Assembly (NCBI RefSeq): GCF_000739615.1
Contig: NZ_BATP01000049.1
Location: 1 to 55,024, forward strand
Reading direction: 5' to 3'
DNA: 55,024 nt
Origin: Haloferula sp. BvORR071
Lineage (GTDB): Bacteria; Verrucomicrobiota; Verrucomicrobiia; Verrucomicrobiales; Akkermansiaceae
This document shows, one piece after another, positions 1 to 8,112 of this stretch. The position numbers were made by a program, and so were the translations under genes. The first letter of the stretch is position 1. Each line of letters starts with the position of its first letter. The notes under the pieces are model-generated. The model saw only the letters and a program-made list of their open reading frames with translations, had not been told where the DNA came from and did not search any database.

Positions 1-394
1 GGTGATCCAGCTCGAAGTCGCCATGGGTGCGGCGATCGAGTGCTTCGAAGGTGCGCAAGCCATTGAGGTTCCGCGCTCCCGCTTCGCCCCGGTGAAATCC
101 ACCGCCGATCTCTTTGCTCTCCGCTCCTCGGCCTACTCGGTCAGTGACGACGGCCGGGTGGAGCTGGTGGCCTCCCGGGAGGGGGTCCCCCCGGTGGTGA
201 AATTGGACGATTCCTACAAGCTGGTGGATGCCATCGAGGGTCTCGGCACCCCCTGCCTCGCGGGTTGCGAGGAAGTCGCGGTCTCCGGCCCCCTCAGCTT
301 TGCCGATGGCGTGGCCCTGAAGGGTAAAGTGGCCTTCAAGGCGACCGAGCCCCGGGTTATCGCAGCGGGGACTTATCAGGACGGGGAGTTCTGA
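1..394 (+). CDS. UTP--glucose-1-phosphate uridylyltransferase, C-terminal part (5' truncated by window)
   Basis: This is the last 130 or so residues of an open frame that enters from the left edge, so the true start lies outside the window. The segment around LEVAMGAAIECFEGAQAIEVPRS and RFAPVKSTADLFALRSSAY is typical of eukaryote-type UDP-glucose pyrophosphorylases (UGP2 family), which make UDP-glucose from UTP and glucose-1-phosphate in the cytoplasm. The C-terminal half fits the left-handed beta-helix part of that family (established knowledge). The frame ends in TGA. The catalytic N-terminal nucleotide-binding region is not visible, so the call rests on the C-terminal signature only. Confidence 0.8.
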   Translation, partial: VIQLEVAMGAAIECFEGAQAIEVPRSRFAPVKSTADLFALRSSAYSVSDDGRVELVASREGVPPVVKLDDSYKLVDAIEGLGTPCLAGCEEVAVSGPLSFADGVALKGKVAFKATEPRVIAAGTYQDGEF

Positions 395-549
395 TTTCCA
401 GTTATCCTAATGCAAACAAGTGTTTGGGGTTCGTCCTGTCTGATTTCGGGGCGGACCCCTGCTTTTGCGAAGGGGACATTCCCTTTAAATAGACATTTCC
501 CATTTGCGTTCTTGTCATTTTGAGGGGGGCTGTTACCCCGACCGCGCGC

Positions 550-1167
550 ATGGCGAGCATCGGTGAAATCAATCTGTCGGCAGAGGGCTTCGAGGCGGTC
601 ATTTTCGATTGCGACGGCACTCTGGTTCATTCGATGCCTGCCCACTTTGAGGCTTGGTGCGAAGCTCTCGCCCTTCACGGTGCCGGCGGCATCTTCAAGG
701 AAGACGTTTTCTACGCCATGGGCGGTCGCCCCACGAAGGATATCGTGGTGGAGATTAACGACGAGTATGGCCTGAAGCTTGATCCCGAGGGTGTTGCCTT
801 CGCCAAGCGCGAGGCCTTCCTCCGGAAGCTCGGCAGCCTGGAGCTGATCGAGGAGGTCGCCGAGTTCGCCGAGAGCCTGCGCGGCAAGATCCCGATGGCA
901 ATCGCCACCGGCGGCACCCGCCTGGTGATTGAAAAGACCCTGCAGGCCGTGGGTGTCTCCGATCTCTTCGACGAGGTGGTCACTGCGGACGACGTGCCGA
1001 TTGGGAAGCCCGCCCCGGACATTTTCCTGCGGGCTGCCAAGCTGCTCGGCGTTTCCCCACTCAAGTGCTTGGTGCTGGAAGACGCACCGGCCGGCGTGAT
1101 GGCCGCCCAGCTCGCCGGGATGGAAGTCATCTCCGTCCCCGCGCCGCTGAACTTCGCCCGGAAGTAA
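550..1167 (+). CDS. HAD-superfamily phosphatase, beta-phosphoglucomutase/sugar-phosphatase-like
   Basis: A HAD hydrolase of about 205 residues. Motif I is FDCDGT (nucleophile near D20, acid/base near D22). Motif II is the Thr-Gly-Gly of AIATGG, the Lys is in IGKPAPD near residue 153, and motif IV is LEDAPAG near residue 178. The helical insert after motif I (HSMPAHFEAWCEAL) is the C1 cap of the beta-PGM-like subfamily, whose members dephosphorylate or isomerise sugar phosphates; the substrate cannot be read. I chose the ATG at 550. The frame stays open back to a TTG at 520, but those ten residues (AVTPTAR-like) precede any conserved sequence. It follows the UDP-glucose pyrophosphorylase, so a sugar-phosphate role is plausible. 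Confidence 0.8.
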   Translation: MASIGEINLSAEGFEAVIFDCDGTLVHSMPAHFEAWCEALALHGAGGIFKEDVFYAMGGRPTKDIVVEINDEYGLKLDPEGVAFAKREAFLRKLGSLELIEEVAEFAESLRGKIPMAIATGGTRLVIEKTLQAVGVSDLFDEVVTADDVPIGKPAPDIFLRAAKLLGVSPLKCLVLEDAPAGVMAAQLAGMEVISVPAPLNFARK

Positions 1168-1252
1168 GAAGTAGCGGAGCGGCTGGGAACCTCCGGCTGG
1201 GAACCTCCGCGAAGGAGAACTGCATGTAAATCAAGGGGTGAACTCACCCCGC

Positions 1253-1273
1253 CGGAACGGTGCTGCCGTTCCG
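1253..1273. repeat. Dispersed 21-bp palindrome, copy 1 (CGGAACGG...CCGTTCCG)
   Basis: Eight-base arms CGGAACGG and CCGTTCCG flank a TGCTG spacer, embedded in an outer CCCCG...CGGGG context. It lies in the gap between the HAD phosphatase and guaB. It belongs to the same family as the copies near 30.7 and 33.5-33.8 kb; here the variable arm position is C/G instead of T/A. Just upstream (about 1183-1207) the 13-base string CTGGGAACCTCCG occurs twice in tandem. Confidence 0.7.
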
Positions 1274-1354
1274 CCACGGGGCGGGAGTCGCACCTGAAAC
1301 ACCGTTTTCCGTATTCGCGCTTGCGTCGGTCGGGGCTCCTCTATTGACTCCGCC

Positions 1355-2809
1355 ATGGCGGATATTTCTCTCGGACTCTCCTTTGACGACGTCCTTCTCG
1401 TTCCTGCGTTGAGCGAGATTCTTCCTACGGAATCTGATATTTCCACCTTCGTGACGGCGGGGATCCGCCTCAATATCCCGGTGGTGTCCGCAGCGATGGA
1501 CACGGTCTCGGAGACCGAATTGGCAGTGGCGCTGGCCCGCGAGGGCGGCATGGGCGTGATCCACCGCGCCTGCTCGATCCAAGAGCAGGCCTCGATGGTT
1601 TCCCGGGTGAAGCGTTCGGAAAACGCGGTGATCCAGAAGCCGCTCACCGTCCGCAAGGAGCAGACGATCGATGAGATCCAGGCGATCATGGCCGAGCACG
1701 GCTTCTCCGGCTTCCCGGTGGTGGATGCCGAAGGCCGTCTCGAAGGCATGGTCACCGGCCGTGACGTCCGCTACCTCGACCGCGCCGACGCCCGCGTGCA
1801 GGACGTGATGACCCCGCGCGAGAAGCTCATCACCGCGCCGGTGAATACCGAGCTCGAGGAAGCCCGCCGCATTCTCTACCAGAACCGCATCGAGAAGCTC
1901 CCGCTGGTCGATGCCAATGGCAAGCTGGCCGGCCTGATCACCGGCTCGGACATCGAGAAGCGCATCACCTTCACCAGCGCTGCGAAGGATCTCGAAGGCC
2001 GCCTGCGCTGCGGTGCTGCTGTCGGCGTCGGCCCGGACTGCGTCGAGCGCGGCCAGGCGATGATCGATGCGGGTGCCGATGCTCTCTTCATCGACGCCGC
2101 CACCGGCCACACCTCGCGGGTGATGGAAGTGATTTCCAAGCTGCGCTCGCTCTCCGACCGTCCGGTCGTCGCGGGCAACGTGGTGACCGAACAAGGTGCC
2201 CGCGACCTCGTCGCCGCTGGTGCCAGTGCTCTCAAGGTCGGCGTCGGCCCGGGTTCGATTTGCACCACCCGCGTCATCGCTGGTGTGGGCATGCCGCAGT
2301 TCACCGCGATCCAAAATGTCGCCCGCTACTGCCGCGAGGTTGGCGTGAAGGTCATCGCCGATGGTGGTATCCGCTACTCCGGCGATGTGGTGAAGGCCCT
2401 CGCCGCTGGGGCCGACCTGGTGATGCTCGGCTCGATCCTCGCCGGCACCCGCGAAAGCCCCGGCCAGAGCGTTTACTACCAGGGCCGCCGCTTCAAAACC
2501 TACCGCGGCATGGGCTCCCTCGGTGCCATGCGCAAGGGCTCCGGCGACCGCTACGGCCAGAACAGCTCCGGCAAGCTCGTCGCGGAAGGTGTCGAAGGCC
2601 GCGTCCCCTATAAGGGCCCGCTCTCCGACGTGGTCTTCCAGCTCATGGGCGGCCTCCGCTCCGGCATGGGCTACGTCGGTGCGAACAGCTTGGATGAACT
2701 CCGCAGCCGCGCCACCTTCACCCGCATCACCCCGGGCGGCCTGCGCGAAAGCCACGTCCACGACATCGTCATCACCGAGGAGCCGACCAACTATCAGCCG
2801 CTGGGTTGA
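1355..2809 (+). CDS. guaB: Inosine-5'-monophosphate dehydrogenase
   Basis: A full-length IMP dehydrogenase (484 aa, the normal bacterial size). It oxidises IMP to XMP with NAD+, the committed step of GMP synthesis. The N-terminus [11 protein letters not shown] is the family signature. Two tandem CBS domains occupy roughly residues 90-205 ([10 protein letters not shown]..., RIEKLPLVD...). The catalytic loop GSICTTR has the nucleophilic Cys near residue 303. The flap region GMGSLGAM and the C-terminal [12 protein letters not shown] are intact. guaA follows 94 nt downstream on the same strand, so the two dedicated GMP steps are adjacent. The ATG at 1355 starts exactly at the conserved N-terminus. 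There is no clear Shine-Dalgarno sequence just upstream. Confidence 0.98.
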   Translation: MADISLGLSFDDVLLVPALSEILPTESDISTFVTAGIRLNIPVVSAAMDTVSETELAVALAREGGMGVIHRACSIQEQASMVSRVKRSENAVIQKPLTVRKEQTIDEIQAIMAEHGFSGFPVVDAEGRLEGMVTGRDVRYLDRADARVQDVMTPREKLITAPVNTELEEARRILYQNRIEKLPLVDANGKLAGLITGSDIEKRITFTSAAKDLEGRLRCGAAVGVGPDCVERGQAMIDAGADALFIDAATGHTSRVMEVISKLRSLSDRPVVAGNVVTEQGARDLVAAGASALKVGVGPGSICTTRVIAGVGMPQFTAIQNVARYCREVGVKVIADGGIRYSGDVVKALAAGADLVMLGSILAGTRESPGQSVYYQGRRFKTYRGMGSLGAMRKGSGDRYGQNSSGKLVAEGVEGRVPYKGPLSDVVFQLMGGLRSGMGYVGANSLDELRSRATFTRITPGGLRESHVHDIVITEEPTNYQPLG

Positions 2810-2834
2810 CAGGGGAGAAGTTCCCGGAATACAC

Positions 2835-2861
2835 GGAGCGCTTCCGTTCTTCGGGCGCTCC
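2835..2861 (+). terminator. Hairpin between guaB and guaA
   Basis: Perfect 7-bp arms GGAGCGC (2835-2841) and GCGCTCC (2855-2861) enclose a 13-nt loop. There is no clean U-tract; the AT-rich 40-bp element follows immediately and shares the last six bases of the right arm. It could be a weak terminator/attenuator between the two gua genes or an mRNA-processing hairpin. Confidence 0.35.
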
Positions 2862-2895
2862 AGTTTAGTCACTAGAATTTAGTAATTAGTAATTT
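2856..2895 (+). repeat. 40-bp AT-rich leader element, copy 1 (before guaA)
   Basis: A 40-base stretch starting CGCTCC and continuing as degenerate heptamers close to AWTTAGT. It matches 10493-10532 at 38 of 40 positions. It ends exactly 8 nt before the guaA ATG, the same spacing as the second copy before the RND permease gene. It is strikingly AT-rich against the GC-rich background, and neither downstream gene has a Shine-Dalgarno in the remaining 8 nt. A 5' leader or translation role is inference. Confidence 0.75.
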
Positions 2896-2903
2896 TTCCT
2901 CCA

Positions 2904-4427
2904 ATGCAGGAGATCAATCACGTCGCCGTCCTCGATTTCGGCTCGCAATACACCCAGCTCATCGTGAGGCGGGTCCGTGAGCTCGGATACTTCGCCAAGC
3001 TTTACGCCCTCGAAGACTTCCCGAACATCGGCAAGCCCGGCGCGATCATCCTCTCGGGCGGACCGAAGAGCACTTCCGAGCCGGACGCACCGGATCTCGA
3101 CTTCGCCGCGCTGAATGCCTTCGGCGTGCCGGTGCTCGGCGTGTGCTACGGCATGCAGCTCCTGAACATTAAGTTCGGCGGCAGCGTGAAGGCTAGCAAT
3201 CGCCGCGAGTATGGTCCGGCCACCCTCAATCCCGCTTCCTGCACTGGCCTCTACGAGGGCGTGTCATCCGCCTCGCAGGTCTGGATGAGTCACTCCGACA
3301 CCGTCGAAAAGCTGCCCGAGAATGTCGAGGTGCTCGCCGCCAACCAGCACGGCACCCCGGTATCGCTGAAGTGGGGCGACCGCTTCTACGGCATCCAGTT
3401 CCACCCCGAGGTTACCCACAGCCACGAGGGCAACCGCATCCTCCACAACTTCCTGCTCACCGCCGGCGAGCTCGCCGCTTTCCGGATCGATGACTTCAAG
3501 CGCGAGCTGATCGAAGGCATCCGCACTACCGTGGGGAACAAGCAGGTCGTCTGCGGCGTCTCCGGCGGGGTCGATAGTACGGTGCTCGCCGTACTTCTGC
3601 ACGAGGCTGGGGTGAACGTCCGCCCCATCTACGTCGACCACGGCCTGATGCGGAAGGATGAGACCGCGGAGGTGCAGAACAACTTCCACCGCATGGGCCT
3701 GAAGATCGAGACCATCGATGCCTCGGAGCGCTTCCTCGGCGCCCTCGCCGGCGTGGCCGACCCGGAAGCCAAGCGCAAGATCATCGGCGAACTCTTCATC
3801 GACACCTTCTGGGACGCGGTGGGCGACGCGGAAATGCTCGCCCAGGGCACGCTCTATCCGGACGTGATCGAAAGCGCCTCCAACGCCAAGTCGAAGGCCA
3901 GCAAGATCAAGACCCACCACAACCGCGTCGACCGTATCCTTGAACTCCAGGCCCAGGGCAAGGTCCTTGAGCCCCTCGCCGAGCTCTTCAAGGACGAAGT
4001 CCGCGCCCTCGGTGCCTCGCTTGGCATCGCGCACGACATCCTCTGGCGTCATCCCTTCCCGGGCCCCGGCCTCGCCGTGCGCTGCCCCGGTGAGGTCACC
4101 GTGGAGAAGCTCGACATCATCCGTGAGTGCGACGCCATCTTCATCGGCAAGCTCAAGGAGCACGGCTGGTATGAAAAGGTCTGGCAGGCCTACGCCGGGC
4201 TGATCCCGGTCAAGACCGTCGGCGTGAAGGGCGACGAACGTTCCTACGAATGGTCCACCAATCTCCGCGCCGTGGTCTCAGACGATGCCATGACCGCCGA
4301 TTGGGTCGAACTGCCATCGCAGATCCTCCGCGAGACCAGCAACCGCATCCTCAACGAGGTGAAGGGCATCAACCGCGTCCTCTACGACATCTCTACCAAG
4401 CCCCCGGCGAGCATCGAGTGGGAGTGA
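2904..4427 (+). CDS. guaA: GMP synthase (glutamine-hydrolysing)
   Basis: A two-domain GMP synthetase of 507 aa that converts XMP to GMP using ATP and glutamine. The class I glutamine amidotransferase domain has its nucleophile Cys near residue 81 (GVCYGMQ) and the His/Glu pair in FHPEVTHSHEG. The ATP-pyrophosphatase P-loop SGGVDST lies near residue 220, and the dimerisation domain ends in the typical ISTKPPASIEWE. It begins at the conserved HVAVLDFGSQYTQLI. It sits directly downstream of guaB with a 94-nt gap containing a hairpin and the 40-bp AT-rich element, so its expression may be uncoupled from guaB. Confidence 0.98.
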   Translation: MQEINHVAVLDFGSQYTQLIVRRVRELGYFAKLYALEDFPNIGKPGAIILSGGPKSTSEPDAPDLDFAALNAFGVPVLGVCYGMQLLNIKFGGSVKASNRREYGPATLNPASCTGLYEGVSSASQVWMSHSDTVEKLPENVEVLAANQHGTPVSLKWGDRFYGIQFHPEVTHSHEGNRILHNFLLTAGELAAFRIDDFKRELIEGIRTTVGNKQVVCGVSGGVDSTVLAVLLHEAGVNVRPIYVDHGLMRKDETAEVQNNFHRMGLKIETIDASERFLGALAGVADPEAKRKIIGELFIDTFWDAVGDAEMLAQGTLYPDVIESASNAKSKASKIKTHHNRVDRILELQAQGKVLEPLAELFKDEVRALGASLGIAHDILWRHPFPGPGLAVRCPGEVTVEKLDIIRECDAIFIGKLKEHGWYEKVWQAYAGLIPVKTVGVKGDERSYEWSTNLRAVVSDDAMTADWVELPSQILRETSNRILNEVKGINRVLYDISTKPPASIEWE

Positions 4428-4443
4428 GCGGGATCCGCCGTTC

Positions 4444-4734
4444 GTGAAAATCCCGCTCCGAGTTCTATTGGTAGCATGGCTGGCGATCAGCGTGGTCGCC
4501 AGTATTCCGCTCAACATGATTGAGTGGGGCAGACCCGAGGGCTTTCACGGCACGGGTTTGCCATTTGCCTCCGTTTACTGGGACCGGCTTCCGAATAGCA
4601 GCGGCCTTGTGGATTTCCCCAATTCCTTCGCTCCCTTCCTGAATATTGGAGCGGTCTTTATCACCGGGGCCCTTCCTTTGATCGTGGTCTGGTGGGGAAT
4701 GCGCGTCTGGCGGGCAAGGACCATGCGAGGATAG
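4444..4734 (+). CDS. Small two-TM membrane protein, unknown function
   Basis: A 96-aa frame starting with GTG 16 nt after the guaA stop. It has two convincing hydrophobic segments (about residues 5-22, VLLVAWLAISVVASI, and 68-87, INIGAVFITGALPLIVVWW), a polar loop between them, and a basic C-terminal tail (WRARTMRG), so an inner-membrane protein is likely. I recognise no family. The clean membrane-protein composition supports a real gene. The GTG start and lack of an obvious ribosome site keep confidence moderate. It may be cotranscribed with guaA. Confidence 0.5.
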   Translation: MKIPLRVLLVAWLAISVVASIPLNMIEWGRPEGFHGTGLPFASVYWDRLPNSSGLVDFPNSFAPFLNIGAVFITGALPLIVVWWGMRVWRARTMRG

Positions 4735-4788
4735 TCTCCACCGCCCAAGCCTGATACCAATCGTCAGAGCTCGCACCGCACGATTCTT

Positions 4789-4833
4789 CGTGCCAATGGC
4801 ACGGCTCATGCCAGCCCGGCACGAAGTGCCGGG
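4789..4833. other. Two short perfect hairpins in an intergenic gap
   Basis: CGTGCC-AAT-GGCACG (4789-4803) and CCCGGCAC-GAA-GTGCCGGG (4815-4833) are perfect palindromic hairpins with 3-nt loops, lying between two membrane-protein genes. No T-run follows, so they are not textbook terminators. They may be REP-like elements or a transcript-end structure. Confidence 0.4.
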
Positions 4834-4917
4834 TAAGCCGCGAGAGATCACCGCGTCCTGAAGGGGCGCCTCATGCTTCTAGCGGCGAAAATTCACGAAT
4901 CCCACGGAGAACTCACA

Positions 4918-5421
4918 ATGGGATCTCCTCGCGCCGTGCTAGGATCCGTCCCGATTCACCTTATGTGGCCCGGAAACCTCCTCGCGATCCTCTGGCTGCT
5001 TCTGCCCTTGGCGACTTGGCTTTTGAAGAAGCGTTTGCCTTGGATCGAGGGGCGTTCCGGTCGGTGGTTCGTGGCATGCTTCGCCTTGGGGTCGGCACTT
5101 TACCTGGGCGTCGTGATGGTGGCCGAGATCGAACTGCGATGGGGATGGGAGAAGTTTGACCAAGATCGGAACGGCGAAATGTCTCCCGAAGAGCTAACTC
5201 CAGCCGCGCTGGAAGCCATGCGCCGCTGGTCGACCGATACCGGACGAAACTTCGCTCTGATCCTGGCGATCCCGGTGAGTCTCATCTGGACCACCCTGAA
5301 CTTCGCCATTCTCGCCTTCCTCGGCTGGCTTCGATCTCGGATCAAGTCGGCGAAGCAAAGGGAAATCGGCAAGAGAGTTAGGGTGGTTCTCCCTCACGAG
5401 TCGCCTAGGACCCGCGAGTAA
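4918..5421 (+). CDS. Membrane protein with a single EF-hand-like loop
   Basis: About 167 aa with three hydrophobic segments (around LLAILWLLLPLATWLL, WFVACFALGSALYLGVVMVA and FALILAIPVSLIWTTLNFAILAFLGWL). Between the second and third is FDQDRNGEMSPEEL, which matches the DxDxNGxxxxxE calcium-binding EF-hand loop. The C-terminus is basic. I chose the ATG at 4918 because GGAG lies 8 nt upstream; the frame is open further 5' but without a start context. A calcium-responsive membrane protein is inference; no named family is recognised. Confidence 0.65.
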   Translation: MGSPRAVLGSVPIHLMWPGNLLAILWLLLPLATWLLKKRLPWIEGRSGRWFVACFALGSALYLGVVMVAEIELRWGWEKFDQDRNGEMSPEELTPAALEAMRRWSTDTGRNFALILAIPVSLIWTTLNFAILAFLGWLRSRIKSAKQREIGKRVRVVLPHESPRTRE

Positions 5422-5488
5422 GGATTCCTCCGCCCCCTCCACGGACGCTGGACGGCGAAGCATGCAACCCATAGTCTGCTGACCTCCG

Positions 5489-6076
5489 ATGAGCAAATTT
5501 CGATGCACCTGTGGGAATGTGATCTCGGATGTGGAGGGGCCTAACGAGATCCAAGGTCGAATCCTCAGCGATAAGGGGAACCACCTTTATATCGACTCGA
5601 TCCCCGCCGTGATCGACGATTTCCTCGCGCACCTTCAAGCCGGGCGGCTTCCAGAGTGGAGGAACAAGCACTTCCACCCTGTCTACCCGGATGATGTCCC
5701 CCCGGGGGAGATGCTCGCTGATGTGCTGCATTCGGCCTACTTGGATCTCACTCTCGATACGCTGGAGTGCGATCAATGCGGCCGGCTGTGGATCCAGAAG
5801 GATGTGGAGAAGAATGAATACGCTCCCTATGCCTTCGATGGAACCGATCGGCGCTCCAAGGTTCTCGGTTTGAATGAGGCACCTGAATTCAGGGCGACGC
5901 TGGCCCTTGGAAAACAAGGAGGCGGTCCCGCGGCGTTGGGATTGACCTTCGCGGGACGCTCTTTGGCCGGCGCTTCCTCCGCCAAGGCGACATCGTCGAT
6001 GCCGCCGCGGACCTCATCGTCTTCTCCACCAACGAGCACCTTTTCCTCTCCGGTGGCGCGGGCGCGAGCCTGTTAG
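5489..6076 (+). CDS. Zinc-ribbon-like protein of unknown function; C-terminal part probably out of frame
   Basis: Residues 1 to about 133 look like a genuine protein. They carry two widely spaced Cys pairs, CTCGN near the N-terminus and LECDQCGRLW near residue 92, consistent with a split zinc ribbon around a helical segment. From about residue 135 (after GLNEAPEF) composition changes to Ser/Ala/Pro-rich (SSMPPRTSSSSPPTSTF), which is typical of reading the wrong frame. In the +1-register frame over the same DNA, macro-domain-like sequence is encoded. The natural protein therefore probably ends, or changes frame, near 5890-5945. Confidence 0.55.
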   Translation: MSKFRCTCGNVISDVEGPNEIQGRILSDKGNHLYIDSIPAVIDDFLAHLQAGRLPEWRNKHFHPVYPDDVPPGEMLADVLHSAYLDLTLDTLECDQCGRLWIQKDVEKNEYAPYAFDGTDRRSKVLGLNEAPEFRATLALGKQGGGPAALGLTFAGRSLAGASSAKATSSMPPRTSSSSPPTSTFSSPVARARAC

Positions 6077-6105
6077 GCCAACACGGCAAGGCCCTTCAGG
6101 AAGCC

Positions 6106-6492
6106 ATGCACCGGACCATGGCGGACAAAGGGATCAAGGTGGCTCCTCGCGGCAGCGTCTTCGAAATCGAACCGGCCGAGACCTGGGGCCGGATGTTTGC
6201 CGTCGTTGCGGCGAATGGCTTCTACGAGACCAGCCGCCAAGACACGAAAGCTGCCTTGGAGAAAGTGCTCCGGCTCTGTGCGCTGAAGGAGGACGTGAAG
6301 AGCGTGACAGTCACCGCCTTGGGGACGGGATACGGCAATATGGAGATCGAGGACTTTGTCGAGATCTTCTGCGGCCTCAGGGTGCCTGCATCCATCGAGA
6401 CCTTTGAATTGCTGATCCACGGCGACATCTTCTTCAAAGCTGCCTGCCGGAAGAACGAGGAGCTGGGTTACCCCGCGACCGTGTCTGCCTGA
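6106..6492 (+). CDS. Macro-domain-like protein (visible ATG gives a truncated product)
   Basis: The ATG-initiated product (128 aa) contains VTVTALGTGYGNM, resembling the phosphate-binding part of macro (ADP-ribose-binding) domains. Coding-like sequence continues upstream in the same frame to about 5941, reading GDIVDAAADLIVFSTNEH and then LFLSGGAGASLLGQHGKALQ. These are the expected first strands and Gly-rich loop of the fold. No ATG, GTG or TTG exists in this frame between the stop at 5884 and 6106. Either a rare start (ATT at 5941) is used, a frameshift joins it to the preceding zinc-ribbon frame, or the gene is damaged. Macro domains bind or remove ADP-ribose (established); the substrate here is unknown. 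Confidence 0.6.
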   Translation: MHRTMADKGIKVAPRGSVFEIEPAETWGRMFAVVAANGFYETSRQDTKAALEKVLRLCALKEDVKSVTVTALGTGYGNMEIEDFVEIFCGLRVPASIETFELLIHGDIFFKAACRKNEELGYPATVSA

Positions 6493-6518
6493 GGCGGAGC
6501 TATTCAAAGTCAGGCAGA

Positions 6519-6971
6519 TCAATCCCGGCGCTTCGCCGCCTTCGAAGCCTCCTCCGCCAAGGCCTCCTTCAGATCCTCCAGCATCGCTTCCAAGTTGATC
6601 TCATCGACCTCCTCTCCGGCTTCAACTCGCTTCACGATCATGTCGCCGGGAAAGACGAAGAGATCCAAGCCCTGATACTGTAGCGCGAAGTCAGTGCCTT
6701 GGTCATCGCGATAGATCACCCAGCGCATCGGCAGCTCGTGGGTGAGGATGTGACCGAAGACGATCCCGAAGGTCTTGAGCTCTGCGCCCGGGTCGTCCGT
6801 GTAAGGCCCTTCGGCCAGCATGGTGTGGAGATTCGGAATGTCCTCCCGTGTGCCGCTCAGTCGCTCTTGGGTTTTGAATTCGTTTTCGAGGAGTTCGTTT
6901 ACCCAAGCCGTGGCACCGCTAAGGGTCCCCTGCTCTTCGGGATTGGGAGGGCGTGTGGTGATCTTGGACAT
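6519..6971 (-). CDS. DUF3806-like protein
   Basis: A 150-aa soluble protein with an acidic, helical character. The central block (WVNELLENEF, then FGIVFGHIL and WVIYRDDQGTDFALQY, with LFVFPGDMIVKRVE) resembles the DUF3806 family from memory. No catalytic residues are evident. The C-terminal tail is a charged helix (EDLKEALAEEASKAAKRRD). It converges with the macro-like gene and lies just downstream of another small unknown gene on the same strand. Function is unknown. Confidence 0.6.
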   Translation of the reverse strand: MSKITTRPPNPEEQGTLSGATAWVNELLENEFKTQERLSGTREDIPNLHTMLAEGPYTDDPGAELKTFGIVFGHILTHELPMRWVIYRDDQGTDFALQYQGLDLFVFPGDMIVKRVEAGEEVDEINLEAMLEDLKEALAEEASKAAKRRD

Positions 6972-7012
6972 GGGGATGGAGCGGAGCTAAAGGAGTTTGC
7001 CGGATGGCGCTG

Positions 7013-7465
7013 CTAGGTGTCTTCCGGCCAAGGATTCTCCAATCGAGTGACTAGATCTTCAATCGAATCTTCAGGGCCGACAAGCACCGGCCAAGCGTCG
7101 CTATCGGTGCAAACGACCATTGCTCCACAGATCGGAGCCAGCCGTTTCACCACTGCGAATGCGACCTCAGCGTGACCTTTGGAGAAGTAGAAGTCGCAAG
7201 GCTCATCCTCCGAGAGGTAGTCATTGATGTAAAGATGCGACCACGCTTTCTCCGGAGCCGTTGATTCGATCGTGGCGGACCAGTTCCCCAACGGTTGATC
7301 ATCGTGGAAGGTTGCAACAAAGCCTTCGAGTCCCAGCAAGGTGTCTTTCAGTTCTCGTGGGCTCGGCATGCGCGGATCTACTACGGCGGGATAGGGAATT
7401 CCTTCAGCGTCGAGCCAATCAGTGCACTCCTTATGAAGCGGGGTAACGATGTAGAGACTGCCCAT
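7013..7465 (-). CDS. Hypothetical soluble protein
   Basis: A 150-aa protein starting at the ATG of MGSLYIVTPLHKECTDWLD; the frame is open 25 codons further but without conserved-looking sequence. It is acidic, with no signal peptide or membrane segment. Segments such as FYFSKGHAEVAFAVVKRLA and ICGAMVVCTDSDAWPVLV suggest an alpha/beta fold. I do not recognise the family. Together with the next minus-strand gene it forms a pair of small single-domain acidic proteins of the kind often seen as immunity or accessory proteins, but no toxin is visible here. Confidence 0.55.
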   Translation of the reverse strand: MGSLYIVTPLHKECTDWLDAEGIPYPAVVDPRMPSPRELKDTLLGLEGFVATFHDDQPLGNWSATIESTAPEKAWSHLYINDYLSEDEPCDFYFSKGHAEVAFAVVKRLAPICGAMVVCTDSDAWPVLVGPEDSIEDLVTRLENPWPEDT

Positions 7466-7592
7466 GGTTCTTTGATTCAAGATTCCGATTTGGGCCCAAT
7501 CTTCAAGTGCCGTATCTGGCCCGCCCGCGAAGTAGCGCAACTTTGCAAGTTGCGGAGGGGTGCTTCAAGGAACTCGAAAGCACCTACGATTC

Positions 7593-8096
7593 TCACTTCG
7601 TGAATGGCTCGGGAATCCTGCTGGGGAAGATGGGGGGACGACTTAGAAACCGCCAAACTTCCTCGGGTTCTTCATCAACCGGAAAAACTTCCAGGGTGTA
7701 GTCGCCGGAAAAATCCAAGGTTAAGGCATTGTCCTCGTCGACCCTCACGGCAACAACGAAAAGGGGATCTGCGAGATGGCTTTCCAGAAAGGGCGCGAAG
7801 AAGCGATCGCAGTAGTTGGCCAGCGGGTGATCCAGCTCAAGGTGATCCCCGGCTTGCTCTATCGATGGTTGGGTGAAGAGGTCATAGAGACTCCAACTGC
7901 CAATCAGAACCTGCGAGGCATCGCGAAAGTGCCACGAACATTGGAGCTCGACCGCGTGATCGTAGGACCCGTTGTCACGCTTGCCAAAGTGGAACATCGG
8001 CAGGTTCGCCTCACGGGAAACCTGCGCGAGCGGGAGACCGATTAACGCCGCGAGGGAATTCTCCGCTTTCGCTTGGCTGGGTCTAACCGCTTGCAT
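7593..8096 (-). CDS. Hypothetical soluble protein
   Basis: A 167-aa acidic protein beginning MQAVRPSQAKAENSLAAL. The upstream open frame is Arg-rich and overlaps the LysR gene end, so I exclude it. Visible features are a Trp/Phe-rich core (CSWHFRDASQVLIGSWSLYDL) and an acidic tail (EVFPVDEEPEEVWRFL). No family is recognised and there is no signal peptide. It lies 16 nt downstream of the LysR gene on the same strand and could be cotranscribed with it. Confidence 0.5.
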   Translation of the reverse strand: MQAVRPSQAKAENSLAALIGLPLAQVSREANLPMFHFGKRDNGSYDHAVELQCSWHFRDASQVLIGSWSLYDLFTQPSIEQAGDHLELDHPLANYCDRFFAPFLESHLADPLFVVAVRVDEDNALTLDFSGDYTLEVFPVDEEPEEVWRFLSRPPIFPSRIPEPFTK

Positions 8097-8112
8097 GGGA
8101 GGATGCTGTTGC

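Noticed and set aside
460..481. CCCCT...AGGGG hairpin after the UDP-glucose pyrophosphorylase as a terminator
   Set aside because: Only five outer base pairs, a poor loop and no adjacent T-run; too weak to call.
1244..2872. Very long minus-strand open frame opposite guaB (also similar long frames opposite guaA, the RND permease and the channel gene)
   Set aside because: They are antisense frames created by GC-rich codon bias. The products are His/Arg/Ala-rich without domains, and the plus-strand genes are unambiguous.
7013..8096. Toxin-immunity module
   Set aside because: The two small acidic proteins resemble immunity proteins only in size and charge; no toxin, Rhs or secretion gene is present.
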